NCBI GenBank assembly: GCA_002162685.1
Contig: MAAQ01000014.1
Coordinates: forward strand, 186,001 to 250,000
Source of the DNA: Flavobacteriales bacterium 33_180_T64
Lineage (GTDB): Bacteria; Bacteroidota; Bacteroidia; Flavobacteriales; Flavobacteriaceae
DNA length: 64,000 bases
Direction of reading: 5' to 3'
The position numbers and the translations under genes are program-made. How positions within the stretch are numbered: the first letter of the stretch is position 1; every line of letters starts with the position of its first letter. Below are positions 7,773-17,196 of the stretch, in pieces. The notes beneath the pieces are model-generated. The model made no database searches, was not told where the DNA came from, and saw only the letters and a list, made by a program, of their open reading frames with translations.

Positions 7773-8492
7773 TTATCCTTTTTTATCTATCTTATAGTTA
7801 ATGTATTTTTTTTTCATCCAGAGATATGCAAAACAGTCTGTTAAAGGACCAATAAGGCGATTCCAAACATTAAAATTAGCTTTGCCTGCAATGCGTTCAA
7901 AGTGTTGAACAGGAATTTGTTTCACTTTACCTCCTTGAAGTAATATCATAGCAGGCAAAAAGCGATGTAGGCCTTTAAACATTGGAATACGTTTGGCGTA
8001 TTCTGTTTTGATAATCTTTAAAGGACATCCAGTATCATCCATGCCATCTTTAGTAAAAGCACGACGAATTCCATTTGCGATCTTAGAAGACCTATTTTTT
8101 ATAAAAGAGTCTTTACGAGAACTGCGTACACCAGTTACTAAATCATAGGTTTCAATGTGTTTCAGTAATAAATTAAAATCCATTGGAGACGTTTGTAAAT
8201 CGGCATCAATATATCCTATAAGTGATGATTCTATATGGTCAAATCCAGCTTTTATAGCTGTGCTAAGTCCGTGATTTTTATCAAAAGAAATGTAATTATA
8301 AGTAGAATTCTTTTCACAAAATCTCATAATAAAAGATTGACTGTTATCTTTCGATCCATCATTTATAAAAAGAACAGTAGTCTCTACCTGAGATTGATCT
8401 ATAAAGCATTGTAATGCTTTATAAACGCGTTCTAAGTTTTCTGCTTCATTATAGACCGGAACTATAATTGTTAATGTTGTATCTATAGTCAA
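7773..8492 (-). CDS. Family 2 glycosyltransferase (polyprenol-phosphate sugar synthase-like)
   Basis: A 239-residue GT-A fold transferase. The start LTIIVPVYNEAENLERVY, the NDGSKDNS loop and the YIDADLQTSP metal-binding segment are typical of GT2 enzymes of the dolichol-/undecaprenyl-phosphate mannose or glucose synthase type. GVRSSRKDSFIKNRSSKIAN and the conserved DTGCPLKI segment fit this subgroup. There are no C-terminal membrane helices, unlike ArnC/GtrB. It probably attaches a sugar to a lipid carrier at the inner membrane. A TACTTTTG promoter element lies about 20 bases upstream. Confidence 0.85.
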   Translation of the reverse strand: MTIDTTLTIIVPVYNEAENLERVYKALQCFIDQSQVETTVLFINDGSKDNSQSFIMRFCEKNSTYNYISFDKNHGLSTAIKAGFDHIESSLIGYIDADLQTSPMDFNLLLKHIETYDLVTGVRSSRKDSFIKNRSSKIANGIRRAFTKDGMDDTGCPLKIIKTEYAKRIPMFKGLHRFLPAMILLQGGKVKQIPVQHFERIAGKANFNVWNRLIGPLTDCFAYLWMKKKYINYKIDKKG

Positions 8493-8509
8493 AAGATGTA
8501 TGCTTTTTT

Positions 8510-8517
8510 CAAAAGTA
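8510..8517 (-). promoter_or_regulatory. Promoter -7 element for the glycosyltransferase gene
   Basis: Minus strand reads TACTTTTG (TAnnTTTG), 18 bases upstream of the start codon. Confidence 0.45.
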
Positions 8518-8586
8518 TAATTAAATTTAGAACTAAATGTGTAACATCATCTTTTGGTTATCGTTTTGAATACATTTAAGATGTAT

Positions 8587-8937
8587 TTAATTAAACCAAA
8601 CCGCATACCGTTGTCGTCTTAACTCTAAAGCTAAGATTTCTTCCATTTTTAGGGCTTCAGCTCTAGTTGCTATAGGCGCTATATGATTGTAGAGACTAGG
8701 TCTTAAATACGTGCCATATTTTTCTACAATATTAGCTGATAGTTTGTGCCCTTTTTTATTCCTATAACCTGTTTTGTGTTGAATGAACCGTTCCTTTGGT
8801 GTTTTACTAGTCATCCCAACATATAGACATTGCAGTACACCATTAAATTGCGGGTTTGCAGCTCTAAATCTAGCGTTTTCAGTAAAGACACGTTTAGACA
8901 ATTCTATAACGTAAACACGATATTGGACTTTTGGCAT
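8587..8937 (-). CDS. GIY-YIG nuclease-like small protein
   Basis: A 116-residue protein with features of a single GIY-YIG domain: the first strand YRVYVIEL, the second CLYVGMTSKTPKERFIQHKTG with the expected Arg, and a distal helix EALKMEEILALELRRQRYAVW with the expected Glu. The usual GIY and YIG tripeptides are altered to VYV and YVG. Stand-alone GIY-YIG proteins of this size include UvrC-like and YhbQ-like nucleases of unclear function. It stands alone, read toward the glycosyltransferase. Confidence 0.55.
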   Translation of the reverse strand: MPKVQYRVYVIELSKRVFTENARFRAANPQFNGVLQCLYVGMTSKTPKERFIQHKTGYRNKKGHKLSANIVEKYGTYLRPSLYNHIAPIATRAEALKMEEILALELRRQRYAVWFN

Positions 8938-8964
8938 TTGTATTCGGTTTATTTGATATAAAAA

Positions 8965-11900
8965 TCAATTTACAGATTTCATTAATTCTTGTACAGCAGC
9001 TTCAATTTGTTCATCTTTTCCGTTAGTAATATTATCAAAGCTATTTTTCACTAAAAGATCTGGTTGGAGTTCTTTGTTTTCTAAAACATCACCTTCAATA
9101 TCTAATACTTGCATGTTTGGTATTCCAAAGACAATTCCATTTTGAATACGTTCCCACCATACAAAACTACAGGTTCCAGGAACTGGCATGCCAACCAGTT
9201 TTCCGATTTTTAAATCTTTATAACCAGCAGGAGTGCAATGCGCATCAGAGTAGTTAGATTCTCCTACTAACATAATACTGGGTTTGGTCCATCGACGTTG
9301 AGATTCTATTCCTATAATTTTTCCATCACTTTGGAATTCCATGTATTTTTTGCCACTTAAGAAGGTTGTAATATCATCTACCAAATCACCACCACCATTA
9401 AATCGTGTGTCGACTACTAAGGCTTTTTTATTAACTTCTTCTCCCATAACTTCATCTAGAAATACTCTAAAACTTCTATCATTCATACTGCGGATATGCA
9501 TATAACCAATTTGATTATTGGATAGTTGATGTACCATTTCTCGATTTTTTTTAATCCAACGTTGGTAGCGTAATTCATTTTCTGCTCTAATTGAAATAGG
9601 CTTCACACGTTCTTTCCATCTTGTTTTTGTTAACGGGTTATAATATGAAATTGTAATTGCCTCATCAATTTTCCTGTTTAATAATGCGTAATAATTGCTA
9701 TTTTGAGTAATCGATTTTCCATTAATAGCTTCGATAATGACACCAGGTTTTACTTTTTTATCACTATTTACTAAAGGACTACCTTCAATGATTTCTGAAA
9801 TTTTAAGTCCGTTTCCAAGATGTTTGTCATCAATAAAAAAACCTAAAGAAGCCGTTTGATCACCTTTAATTTTTCGTTCGCTAAAACGTGCTCCTGTATG
9901 AGATGCATTAAGCTCTCCAAGTAATTCTCCTAAAATATCTTTAAAGTCATAATCATTATTAAGATGCGGCACAAATTTTTTATAGTTTGCAGATAATTCA
10001 TCCCATAGTGCTCCATGAAGATTTGGATCTAGGAATTTCTTTTTAACCTGTCTAGAAACATGATCTATAAGGTATATGCGTTCTTCAGATAAGTTAAACG
10101 GCATCTCATCATTAATACCTACCGATTTTTTCTTTCCAGAGTCAATCTCTATTTTTGAAATGCGACCACGACTTAAAATAAATACGTCTTTAGCATCTTT
10201 CCCAAAAGCCATTATCCCTCCACGTTCAAATTTCCCTAAAGATTTTATTTCTCTTGTACGTAGGTCTAGTTTCCATAAATTGGCTTTATTGTCTACACGG
10301 CCCAAATATAATAGCGACTTAGCATTTTTTGTAATGAGCATATCAGATAGATTCGTTGAAAATAATGATAACTTTGCTTTGCGCTTAATAAGGTTTTCAA
10401 ACTCAATAGTGATAGGTTCTACCTTAGTATTTTCGACTTTTTTGTCATCATTTTTATTTTTCTTGTTTTTGTCAGAATCGTCATTGTCATCGACTTTGTC
10501 ATCAACTAAAAAAACAAATTCATCTTTGTTTAATTTGAATTTATCATAAGCTTTTTGAGTTAAAAACACGCCATATACATCTAATTGAGTAGGACCAGTT
10601 TTTGCTACGCTATGCATCCCATTTCTATCTGAAGTCCAATATAAAACCGAACCATCTAAGGACCATTTCGGAGAGAAATCACTAAATCCACTTTTAGAAA
10701 CATTGATAAGTTCTCCTGTACCATCAGCTTTTAAAATGCCTATTTCACCAAACCAGTATTGTTCAGGATAAAATGTAATTGCTAACCATTTTCCATCTGG
10801 ACTCCATTCAAATTCTTGATCACCATCAGAATAAGAGAAATGTTTTTCTCCATCATGAATAGCAGTAATTTTTTTAGATTTTAAGTTAATTACTCTCAGT
10901 TTAGTACGTTCCTCTAAATAAGCAATGTCTTCTCCAGAAGGAGAGAATTGAGGTTGAAAACTTTCAGATGTATTAGCTAAGAGCACACTTTCTTCGAGTT
11001 CAATAGCATTTAAAAAATATTTTTCATCTTTATTAGTAATCGTTTGCGTGTAAAGATTCCAGCTATTATTACGCTCACCTGCATACACAATAGTTCTTCC
11101 GTCAGAACTAATATCAATACTCCGTTCTTGTTCAGGTGTTTCTGTTAAACGTCTTGTTAAACTACCATCAATTGAAGTTACAAAAACATCACCTCTATGT
11201 ATGAAAATCAATTCTTTTCCGTTTGGCGAAGGCACCATATCTGTAACATTTCCGTTTACAAATAATAGTTCGTTATCCATTAGAGATTGATCACCACTAA
11301 CATCAATGTTTATTTTTTTTGGAGATTCGCCAATTTTTTGTGTATAAATATTTCCGTTGAAACTATAAGACAGTAAATCATTATTTGAAATTGAAAGATG
11401 CCTCACAGGATGTATTTTAAAATCTGAAACCTGAGTAGATTGTTTAGGATTTGCAAAACTAGATTTATAAACATTAAATGTTCCTGATTTTTCAGATAAG
11501 TAATAGAATGAATTCGCAGAACCAAAAACAGGGTTGCGATTTTCACCACTAAAATTTGATATTTTTTGATAATTTTCAGAAGCTGTCTTTATCCAAATAT
11601 CTCTTGTTACTGAAGATTTATGATGTTTTCGCCATTCATCTTCATAACCTTTAATTTCTTCAAAAAGCATTGCGCCATGGCTATTGTTTTTTGCTTCATA
11701 CGCAGGAAAACTTGTTAGTTGCTTAGGAATTGTAGCATTTAGATTAACACTATATAATTCACCAAGCCTATGAAATAACATAGAGTTTTGATGATCTAAA
11801 CGAATACTATTAAACCAAACGGCATCATTATTTTGAGAGAAATCGGTTGGCATATCATTTGCAGAATGAAATGTTAATCGCTTAACATTTGTTCCTGATG

Positions 11901-12192
11901 ATGACATCACAAATACATCAAAATTCCCATATCTATTTGAAGCAAATGCAATTTGTTGTCCGTCATGAGACCAAATAGGTTTGGTGTCATAAGCGCTATT
12001 AGTAGTAAGTCTTATTGCTTTTCCTCCATTTACAGATACACTATATATATCTGCATTGTAAGTAAAGGCTATCTGAGTTCCGTTTGGAGAAATAGCAGTA
12101 TGGCGAAGCCATAGGTTTTCATTTTGCTGAGCAGAAATCGAATTAAGAATAAAAAATAAACAAAGAAGGAAAGTGAGGGATTTAGGTTTCAT
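8965..12192 (-). CDS. Tricorn-like serine protease (S41) with beta-propellers and PDZ domain
   Basis: A 1075-residue secreted or periplasmic protease with a signal peptide (SLTFLLCLFFILNSISAQ). The first about 650 residues are WD40/TolB-like propeller repeats (e.g. WSHDGQQIAFASNRYGNFDV, WSPDGKWLAITF); an acidic Asp/Lys-rich linker lies near residue 565-590. Then come a PDZ-like domain and the S41 catalytic core: NASHTG (about residue 765) matches the tricorn Ser-His pair, NYSDAHCTPAG (about 979) holds the likely nucleophile and LENKELQPDLL (about 1037) the charge-relay Glu, so all catalytic parts look intact. Tricorn homologues trim peptides; in flavobacteria they probably act on exported or imported polypeptides. 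It is transcribed divergently from menD. Confidence 0.9.
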   Translation of the reverse strand: MKPKSLTFLLCLFFILNSISAQQNENLWLRHTAISPNGTQIAFTYNADIYSVSVNGGKAIRLTTNSAYDTKPIWSHDGQQIAFASNRYGNFDVFVMSSSGTNVKRLTFHSANDMPTDFSQNNDAVWFNSIRLDHQNSMLFHRLGELYSVNLNATIPKQLTSFPAYEAKNNSHGAMLFEEIKGYEDEWRKHHKSSVTRDIWIKTASENYQKISNFSGENRNPVFGSANSFYYLSEKSGTFNVYKSSFANPKQSTQVSDFKIHPVRHLSISNNDLLSYSFNGNIYTQKIGESPKKINIDVSGDQSLMDNELLFVNGNVTDMVPSPNGKELIFIHRGDVFVTSIDGSLTRRLTETPEQERSIDISSDGRTIVYAGERNNSWNLYTQTITNKDEKYFLNAIELEESVLLANTSESFQPQFSPSGEDIAYLEERTKLRVINLKSKKITAIHDGEKHFSYSDGDQEFEWSPDGKWLAITFYPEQYWFGEIGILKADGTGELINVSKSGFSDFSPKWSLDGSVLYWTSDRNGMHSVAKTGPTQLDVYGVFLTQKAYDKFKLNKDEFVFLVDDKVDDNDDSDKNKKNKNDDKKVENTKVEPITIEFENLIKRKAKLSLFSTNLSDMLITKNAKSLLYLGRVDNKANLWKLDLRTREIKSLGKFERGGIMAFGKDAKDVFILSRGRISKIEIDSGKKKSVGINDEMPFNLSEERIYLIDHVSRQVKKKFLDPNLHGALWDELSANYKKFVPHLNNDYDFKDILGELLGELNASHTGARFSERKIKGDQTASLGFFIDDKHLGNGLKISEIIEGSPLVNSDKKVKPGVIIEAINGKSITQNSNYYALLNRKIDEAITISYYNPLTKTRWKERVKPISIRAENELRYQRWIKKNREMVHQLSNNQIGYMHIRSMNDRSFRVFLDEVMGEEVNKKALVVDTRFNGGGDLVDDITTFLSGKKYMEFQSDGKIIGIESQRRWTKPSIMLVGESNYSDAHCTPAGYKDLKIGKLVGMPVPGTCSFVWWERIQNGIVFGIPNMQVLDIEGDVLENKELQPDLLVKNSFDNITNGKDEQIEAAVQELMKSVN

Positions 12193-12273
12193 GTTTTTAT
12201 GATTTGATTAACAAGAAATGAAGTTAAGGAATTAATTGTATTGAAACTTATTTTTTTTGACATGTATTTTAAA

Positions 12274-12281
12274 TAACTTTG
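12274..12281 (+). promoter_or_regulatory. Promoter -7 element for menD
   Basis: TAACTTTG (TAnnTTTG) ends 8 bases before the menD ATG, so transcription would start almost at the start codon. Confidence 0.55.
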
Positions 12282-12288
12282 TGTTTAG

Positions 12289-14049
12289 ATGAAGTACCCT
12301 AAAATTCCGCTTGCGCAAACTGTTGTTCAGTTGTGTAAACTTAAAAATGTAAAGCATATAGTTATTTCTCCAGGCAGTAGAAATGCGCCTTTAACTATAG
12401 GCTTTACTAATGACATTTTTTTTAAATGTTATAGTATTGTTGATGAGCGTTGTGCTGCCTTTTTTGCATTAGGAATTGCACAACAAATACAAGAACCTGT
12501 TGTGGTAATATGCACATCAGGAAGTGCTTTACTTAATTATTATCCTGCAGTTTCTGAAGCATTTTATAGTGATATTCCTTTAATTGTTCTTTCTGCTGAT
12601 AGACCGAAGCACTTAGTTGGAATTGGTGATGGTCAAACCATAAATCAGAAGAACGTTTATGAAAACCATATTTTATATTCGGCAAACTTAAAATTGGATC
12701 TTAAAGATGAAAATCATTTATCTGAAAATGAGTCGTTTCCAGTTTTTGAAAGTTTAGAAAGTAAACTTGACCATTTTGTGGGTTTGCAAAAAGACATTCA
12801 ATCTTATAATGAAGAAGAATTAAATAAAGTATTTAACTTATCGCGATTTAAAAAAGGTCCTGTACATGTTAATATACCTTTTGATGAACCACTTTATGAG
12901 GTCATTGAGGAACTATTAGTACACCCAAAAGCCAATGCGATTGATATAGAATTGCCTAAAATTAACCAAGTAGAATTAAATGACTGTATTGATGAATGGC
13001 ATAGGTCAACTAAAAAAATGATATTAGTTGGTGTCTTGCCGCCCAACCAAATAGAACAACAATGGTTAGATAAATTAGCAAATGATGATAGTGTTATAGT
13101 GTTTACTGAAACAATGTCTAACCTTCATCAGCCTATGTTTTTTTCGAGTATAGATAAGCTGATTGCGCCTTTAGATGAAGACAGTTTTAAAGCCTTACAG
13201 CCAGATATATTAATCACATTTGGAGGTTTAGTTGTTTCTAAAAAAATAAAAGTGTTTTTACGTCACTATAAACCTAAACATCATTGGCATATTGATGAGA
13301 AAAAAGCGAATGACACTTTTTTCTGTTTAGATAAGCATATAGTTGCACAACCTAATGATTTTTTTGAAGCGCTTTTGCCTAAAATAAAAGATGTAGCAAA
13401 AGGGAATTACTCAAATAATTGGTTTACTGTGAAACAATATCGCGATAAAAAGCACTTGGAATATGTGAAACAGATTCCGTTTAGTGATTTTAAAGTGTTT
13501 AGTATGTTGTTAAAATCACTCCCAAATGAAACTATTTTACAACTTGGAAATAGCTCAACAGTGCGTTATACACAATTGTTTAATATGAATGCGACATTAG
13601 AAGTTTATTGTAACAGAGGAACTAGTGGGATTGATGGCAGTACATCAACAGCAATTGGATGTGCAGTAGTAAATACCAAGCAAACAACATTTATTACTGG
13701 TGATTTGAGTTTCTTTTATGATAGTAACGCATTGTGGAATAATTATATTCCGAAGAATTTTAGAATTATTATTATTAATAATAATGGAGGCGGGATTTTT
13801 CGCATTTTACCTGGAGATAAAAATACCGATAATTTTGATTATTTCTTTGAGACCACACATAATTTAACAGCAAAACAACTGTGTGAGATGTTTCAGTTTG
13901 AATACTCTACAGTACATAATGAAGAAGACTTACAAATGACTCTTAAGTCATTCTATAGCAAGTCAAAACAACCAAGACTTCTTGAAATTTTTACTCCTAG
14001 AACAGAAAACGATGCTATTTTACTAGATTATTTCAAGTTTGTAAAGTAA
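12289..14049 (+). CDS. menD: 2-succinyl-5-enolpyruvyl-6-hydroxy-3-cyclohexene-1-carboxylate synthase (SEPHCHC synthase)
   Basis: A 586-residue thiamine-diphosphate enzyme that joins 2-oxoglutarate and isochorismate. The N-terminal domain shows HIVISPGSRNAPL, the activating Glu in VDERCAAFFALG, and CTSGSALLNYYPAVSEAF; the C-terminal ThDP/Mg domain shows NRGTSGIDGSTS and INNNGGGIFRILPG. It is about 30 residues longer than the E. coli enzyme, mainly from an insertion near residues 145-185, and carries no fused MenH or MenC domain. It stands alone with its own promoter, only a few bases from the start codon. It consumes the MenF product and feeds the missing MenH step. Confidence 0.95.
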   Translation: MKYPKIPLAQTVVQLCKLKNVKHIVISPGSRNAPLTIGFTNDIFFKCYSIVDERCAAFFALGIAQQIQEPVVVICTSGSALLNYYPAVSEAFYSDIPLIVLSADRPKHLVGIGDGQTINQKNVYENHILYSANLKLDLKDENHLSENESFPVFESLESKLDHFVGLQKDIQSYNEEELNKVFNLSRFKKGPVHVNIPFDEPLYEVIEELLVHPKANAIDIELPKINQVELNDCIDEWHRSTKKMILVGVLPPNQIEQQWLDKLANDDSVIVFTETMSNLHQPMFFSSIDKLIAPLDEDSFKALQPDILITFGGLVVSKKIKVFLRHYKPKHHWHIDEKKANDTFFCLDKHIVAQPNDFFEALLPKIKDVAKGNYSNNWFTVKQYRDKKHLEYVKQIPFSDFKVFSMLLKSLPNETILQLGNSSTVRYTQLFNMNATLEVYCNRGTSGIDGSTSTAIGCAVVNTKQTTFITGDLSFFYDSNALWNNYIPKNFRIIIINNNGGGIFRILPGDKNTDNFDYFFETTHNLTAKQLCEMFQFEYSTVHNEEDLQMTLKSFYSKSKQPRLLEIFTPRTENDAILLDYFKFVK

Positions 14050-14132
14050 ATGTGACGCATCAACTTTTTATGTGTCTAATAATTGGCTATATTTATAGAC
14101 CGATAATTTATTAACCCTTAAATACAACTAAA

Positions 14133-14471
14133 ATGAGTAAAAGAGATGATTTGATAGTAAAGTATGCTACAGATTTAAAAGACAAATGTGGTATGAATCC
14201 GGATATGGATTTATTAACTAAAGTGACTATTGGTTGCGGGCCTTCAATTTATAATGCTGATGCAGCAACAGTTTCTGGATCTGATGAATCAGAATTAGCA
14301 ACAGTAAAAAATAATTTTTTAATCAAGAAATTAGGATTGAAAGATGGTGCTGATTTAGACAAAGCTATCGATTCTGTTATGGAAACATATGGAAAATCTA
14401 ATAGAAGCAAATACAGACCGGTTGTTTATTACTTATTGACAAAACACTTCAAAAAAGAATCAGTATATTAA
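14133..14471 (+). CDS. DUF2853 family protein
   Basis: A 112-residue soluble helical protein of the DUF2853 family, starting KRDDLIVKYATDLKDKCG and containing CGPSIYNADAATVSGSD and a conserved KYRPVVYYLL near the end. The function is unknown; the family is common in Bacteroidota and some Proteobacteria. A near-consensus -7 element (TATATTTA, 14088-14095) lies upstream and a strong hairpin terminator lies just downstream, so it is a single-gene unit. Confidence 0.8.
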   Translation: MSKRDDLIVKYATDLKDKCGMNPDMDLLTKVTIGCGPSIYNADAATVSGSDESELATVKNNFLIKKLGLKDGADLDKAIDSVMETYGKSNRSKYRPVVYYLLTKHFKKESVY

Positions 14472-14493
14472 TCTGAAACTTTATAAATATATT

Positions 14494-14532
14494 AAAGCGT
14501 TATTGTTCTTTTAGAATTGTAACGCTTTTTTT
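14494..14532 (+). terminator. Intrinsic terminator after the DUF2853 gene
   Basis: AAAGCGTTA (14494-14502) pairs perfectly with TAACGCTTT (14520-14528), followed by a T-run. Confidence 0.8.
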
Positions 14533-14553
14533 AGTTCTAAATACTAATATCTG

Positions 14554-14561
14554 TATCTTTG
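14554..14561 (+). promoter_or_regulatory. Promoter -7 element for cvfB, giving a leaderless message
   Basis: TATCTTTG (TAnnTTTG) ends only 4 bases before the ATG at 14566, so the predicted transcription start coincides with the start codon. Confidence 0.55.
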
Positions 14562-14565
14562 GCGC

Positions 14566-15399
14566 ATGATAAGAATTGGAGACTACAATACATTAGAAAT
14601 ACTTCGCGAATCCGATCAAGGATTATATTTAGCAGATGCCGAAAACAATGAAGTTTTGCTGCCAAATCGTTATGTACCTGAATCGTTTAAAATTTGGGAT
14701 CAAATAGAGGTTTTTGTTTATCTAGATAACGAAGAGCGTCCAGTAGCAGTTACAGATGAACCTTATGTTGTACGTGATGATTTTGCATTATTACGTTGTA
14801 ATCAAGTAACAAATCATGGAGCATTTTTAGATTGGGGAATGGTAAAAGAATTGTTCTGTCCATTTATGGAGCAGGCTTTCAAAATGAAAGCTGGAGGTTG
14901 GTATTTAATCTTTTGCTATCTCGATAAAGAAACCGATAGGTTAGTCGCTTCAAGTAAAACAAATCATTTTTTAGATAATAATGAACTTACAGTTCAACAA
15001 TTTGATGAAGTAGATTTGATTGTGTCTCATCCTTCAGAATTAGGAATGAATGTGATTGTTAATAATGAACATTTAGGATTAATATTTTCTGAAGATATTT
15101 TTAAAGATGTTAGCATTGGTGATCGTTTAAAGGGCTATGTCAAAAAAGTACGTCATGATAATAAATTAGACATCGTTTTAGGCAAAATAGGCTATCGCAA
15201 TATAGAACCAAATGCAGAACTTGTTATGCAGCATCTAGAAGATAGTGCAGATGGATTTCTCTCATTAAATGATAAATCTAATCCAGATGATATCAAGAAC
15301 GAATTGCAAATGAGTAAAAAAACATTTAAAAAAGCTATTGGTACTTTATACAAACAACGTCTAATTGTTATCGAAACTGATGGTATTAGACTAATATAA
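14566..15399 (+). CDS. cvfB: CvfB-like S1 RNA-binding protein
   Basis: A 277-residue protein of the CvfB/YitL family: three tandem S1-like OB folds followed by a C-terminal winged helix (DDIKNELQMSKKTFKKAIG then LYKQRLIVIETDGIRLI). The motif GAFLDWGMVKELFCPF in the second S1 domain is characteristic. In Staphylococcus the protein binds RNA and affects virulence gene expression; its role in Bacteroidota is not known. Its message is predicted to be leaderless, and its 3' end overlaps the converging 142-residue gene by 9 bases. Confidence 0.88.
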   Translation: MIRIGDYNTLEILRESDQGLYLADAENNEVLLPNRYVPESFKIWDQIEVFVYLDNEERPVAVTDEPYVVRDDFALLRCNQVTNHGAFLDWGMVKELFCPFMEQAFKMKAGGWYLIFCYLDKETDRLVASSKTNHFLDNNELTVQQFDEVDLIVSHPSELGMNVIVNNEHLGLIFSEDIFKDVSIGDRLKGYVKKVRHDNKLDIVLGKIGYRNIEPNAELVMQHLEDSADGFLSLNDKSNPDDIKNELQMSKKTFKKAIGTLYKQRLIVIETDGIRLI

Positions 15400-15819
15400 C
15401 GACAAGCTTAATTTGTTTTTAACGCGTTTATAAACGGTGTCTAAGCCTTCTTGTAAATTATCAAAACTTATGTTTTCTGAAGCACAAAATTGACTTTCAA
15501 TTTCAGCATTCATGCGTCCAGCTTCATTATGACTTACAATTCCATAAGCTATCAAATTTGGTAAAATAGATCGTACCTCAGCTGTTTCTAATAGTGCAAT
15601 AGAATATGAATTTATTCTATTGGCAACAATGCCAAATGGTTTAGATTTTCCAAAATAATCAATGATATTTTGAATCATTTTTTTTCCAGAATTTAAATCG
15701 GCATGGATTCCTTCGTTAAACTCTACAACAGCAATATGGTTAAAAAAATGAAGTGTTCCAGCCTGACATTGCTCTTGCTTTACAATCTGCGAAGCAACAT
15801 TTGTTTCTAAAATAGTCAT
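15391..15819 (-). CDS. Conserved-looking hypothetical protein, possibly SpoIIAA/STAS-like
   Basis: A 142-residue soluble protein that I do not recognise with certainty. It alternates beta strands and helices (GTLHFFNHIAVVEFNEGIHADL, KPFGIVANRINSYSI, PNLIAYGIVSHNE), a pattern seen in small STAS/SpoIIAA-like regulators found in flavobacteria, but no signature residue proves it. It converges on cvfB. A 217-base gap without convincing genes lies upstream. Confidence 0.6.
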   Translation of the reverse strand: MTILETNVASQIVKQEQCQAGTLHFFNHIAVVEFNEGIHADLNSGKKMIQNIIDYFGKSKPFGIVANRINSYSIALLETAEVRSILPNLIAYGIVSHNEAGRMNAEIESQFCASENISFDNLQEGLDTVYKRVKNKLSLSLY

Positions 15820-16036
15820 ATCCCTAAATATGTTATGTTTTTACTAATTTTTGTGGCATTTTAAACAGATACCTATACTAAGACACCTGTGTTTTTAAAA
15901 GGTCACAAAAAAATGATATCGTACAATTTATATGATTGGGATATAAGTTTAAGAGATACTAACGGATTTAATTATAGATAATATGGTTGCTTATTATATG
16001 AAAAAATAATCTTAATAAAGTAATTAAACCAATGAC

Positions 16037-17143
16037 TTAGTTTAATAATAATTTAGTTTTGATAGCATTTGGAAGCGCATCTTTATGAATCATAATAGAT
16101 ATCGTTTTTAATTTAAAATAGGCTTCACTCATATAGATGTATCCATCATTTCCAAGACCAGTTTTTCCCCAAGAATTTTTCACCTTATAGTAGTTTGTAC
16201 CATTTTGATCTTTAAGCATACCAGTAATATGCATTAAATGATCATCTGTAGTATTAAAATTTTCAAATTCTTGTTGTCTAAAATCGGCTGTGATGTCTTT
16301 TTCTGGACTAATATTAATTAAAGCTTCTGAAGTATTATCTGCAGGAATCATTGCTAGACCATGCTTTGCCGAAAACGTTTTTTCGCTTACATCACAATCT
16401 AATTCAATACTATAGCCGTTTTTTAAAGCGTGGTTTGCTATACTCACTAAATCATCTAAAGTGACGTTGTAAAAGTCCCCATTAGAAAAGTTGTCAGGAA
16501 TGTTTAAAATAAAATTTGAGTAGTAAGGCTCATGTGTAAATGATGTAATTGTGATATAATCCTCAGGCTTTAGTGTTGTCATTTCTAAAAATGATTGTGG
16601 TGTATATTGCTTACCATCATAAGTGAAATTTTTCAAATCGTCACCTAAGTAAAAATCTAGTATGTGCTCTACATCTTTTTTCCAATCAGAAGTATATGTT
16701 TTACTATCATTCAAGTAATGTTTTAGAATAGTCTTTAATGAGTCTGCCATTTTAGAATGATTATGCTTTTCTTGATTTCCTATTAAGCCAGAATACACTT
16801 CATTTGGAACAACACCATATTCTGAAATACTATTAATAACATCATGACCTAAACCACCTTGACTAAATTGAATTTTGCCTTGACGCATAACATAATTCCA
16901 TGCTTTTTTAGAGTAGGTGTGTCTAACAGTATACATTTCAGATAGATCGATTTGTTTTCCTGTGAGTCGCATAACTTCACTTTCTAAAAAAGATGATGCT
17001 GAAAAACTCCAGCATGTTCCAGTATTACCTTGACTAATAACGTCTGTAGCATCTAAATCTACTGTGGTTTCGAATTCATAAGATTGAGAAAAACTAAAAA
17101 AACTAGTAAGCACTAATAGGAGGAGTATATTATTATTTTTCAT
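16037..17143 (-). CDS. Exported C1-family cysteine peptidase (aminopeptidase C/bleomycin hydrolase type)
   Basis: A 368-residue papain-like peptidase with an N-terminal signal peptide (NNNILLLLVLTSFFSFSQ). The catalytic Cys44 sits in QGNTGTCWSFSASSFLESE, the His in DDHLMHITGM and the Asn in VKNSWGKTG. The arrangement QGxTGTCWSFS...LSEMYTVR is that of bleomycin-hydrolase/PepC-like enzymes, which are normally cytosolic; the signal peptide suggests a periplasmic or outer-surface role in protein feeding. It is read divergently from menB with a 53-base gap. Confidence 0.88.
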   Translation of the reverse strand: MKNNNILLLLVLTSFFSFSQSYEFETTVDLDATDVISQGNTGTCWSFSASSFLESEVMRLTGKQIDLSEMYTVRHTYSKKAWNYVMRQGKIQFSQGGLGHDVINSISEYGVVPNEVYSGLIGNQEKHNHSKMADSLKTILKHYLNDSKTYTSDWKKDVEHILDFYLGDDLKNFTYDGKQYTPQSFLEMTTLKPEDYITITSFTHEPYYSNFILNIPDNFSNGDFYNVTLDDLVSIANHALKNGYSIELDCDVSEKTFSAKHGLAMIPADNTSEALINISPEKDITADFRQQEFENFNTTDDHLMHITGMLKDQNGTNYYKVKNSWGKTGLGNDGYIYMSEAYFKLKTISIMIHKDALPNAIKTKLLLN

Positions 17144-17173
17144 AGTAATTCAATTCGTTTCTGTAAAATGATT

Positions 17174-17181
17174 TATTTTTG
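17174..17181 (+). promoter_or_regulatory. Promoter -7 element for menB-menA; it fixes the menB start
   Basis: TATTTTTG (TAnnTTTG) ends 15 bases before ATG 17197. An in-frame TTG at 17179 lies inside the element itself and so cannot be the start codon. Confidence 0.6.
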
Positions 17182-17196
17182 ACTAAAATACTAAAA

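Noticed and set aside
10076-10549. Long antisense frame of 157 codons inside the tricorn-like protease gene
   Set aside because: It lies opposite the Asp/Lys-rich linker, has low-complexity Ser/Leu/Phe composition and no start signals; it is a shadow of the real gene.
15820-16036. Short frame of 22 codons (MISYNLYDWDISLRDT...) in the gap before the C1 peptidase
   Set aside because: Too short, with no promoter, hydrophobic segment or terminator; nothing else is visible in this gap.
17179-17196. TTG start extending MenB by six residues
   Set aside because: The TTG is part of the -7 element TATTTTTG, so it precedes the transcript.
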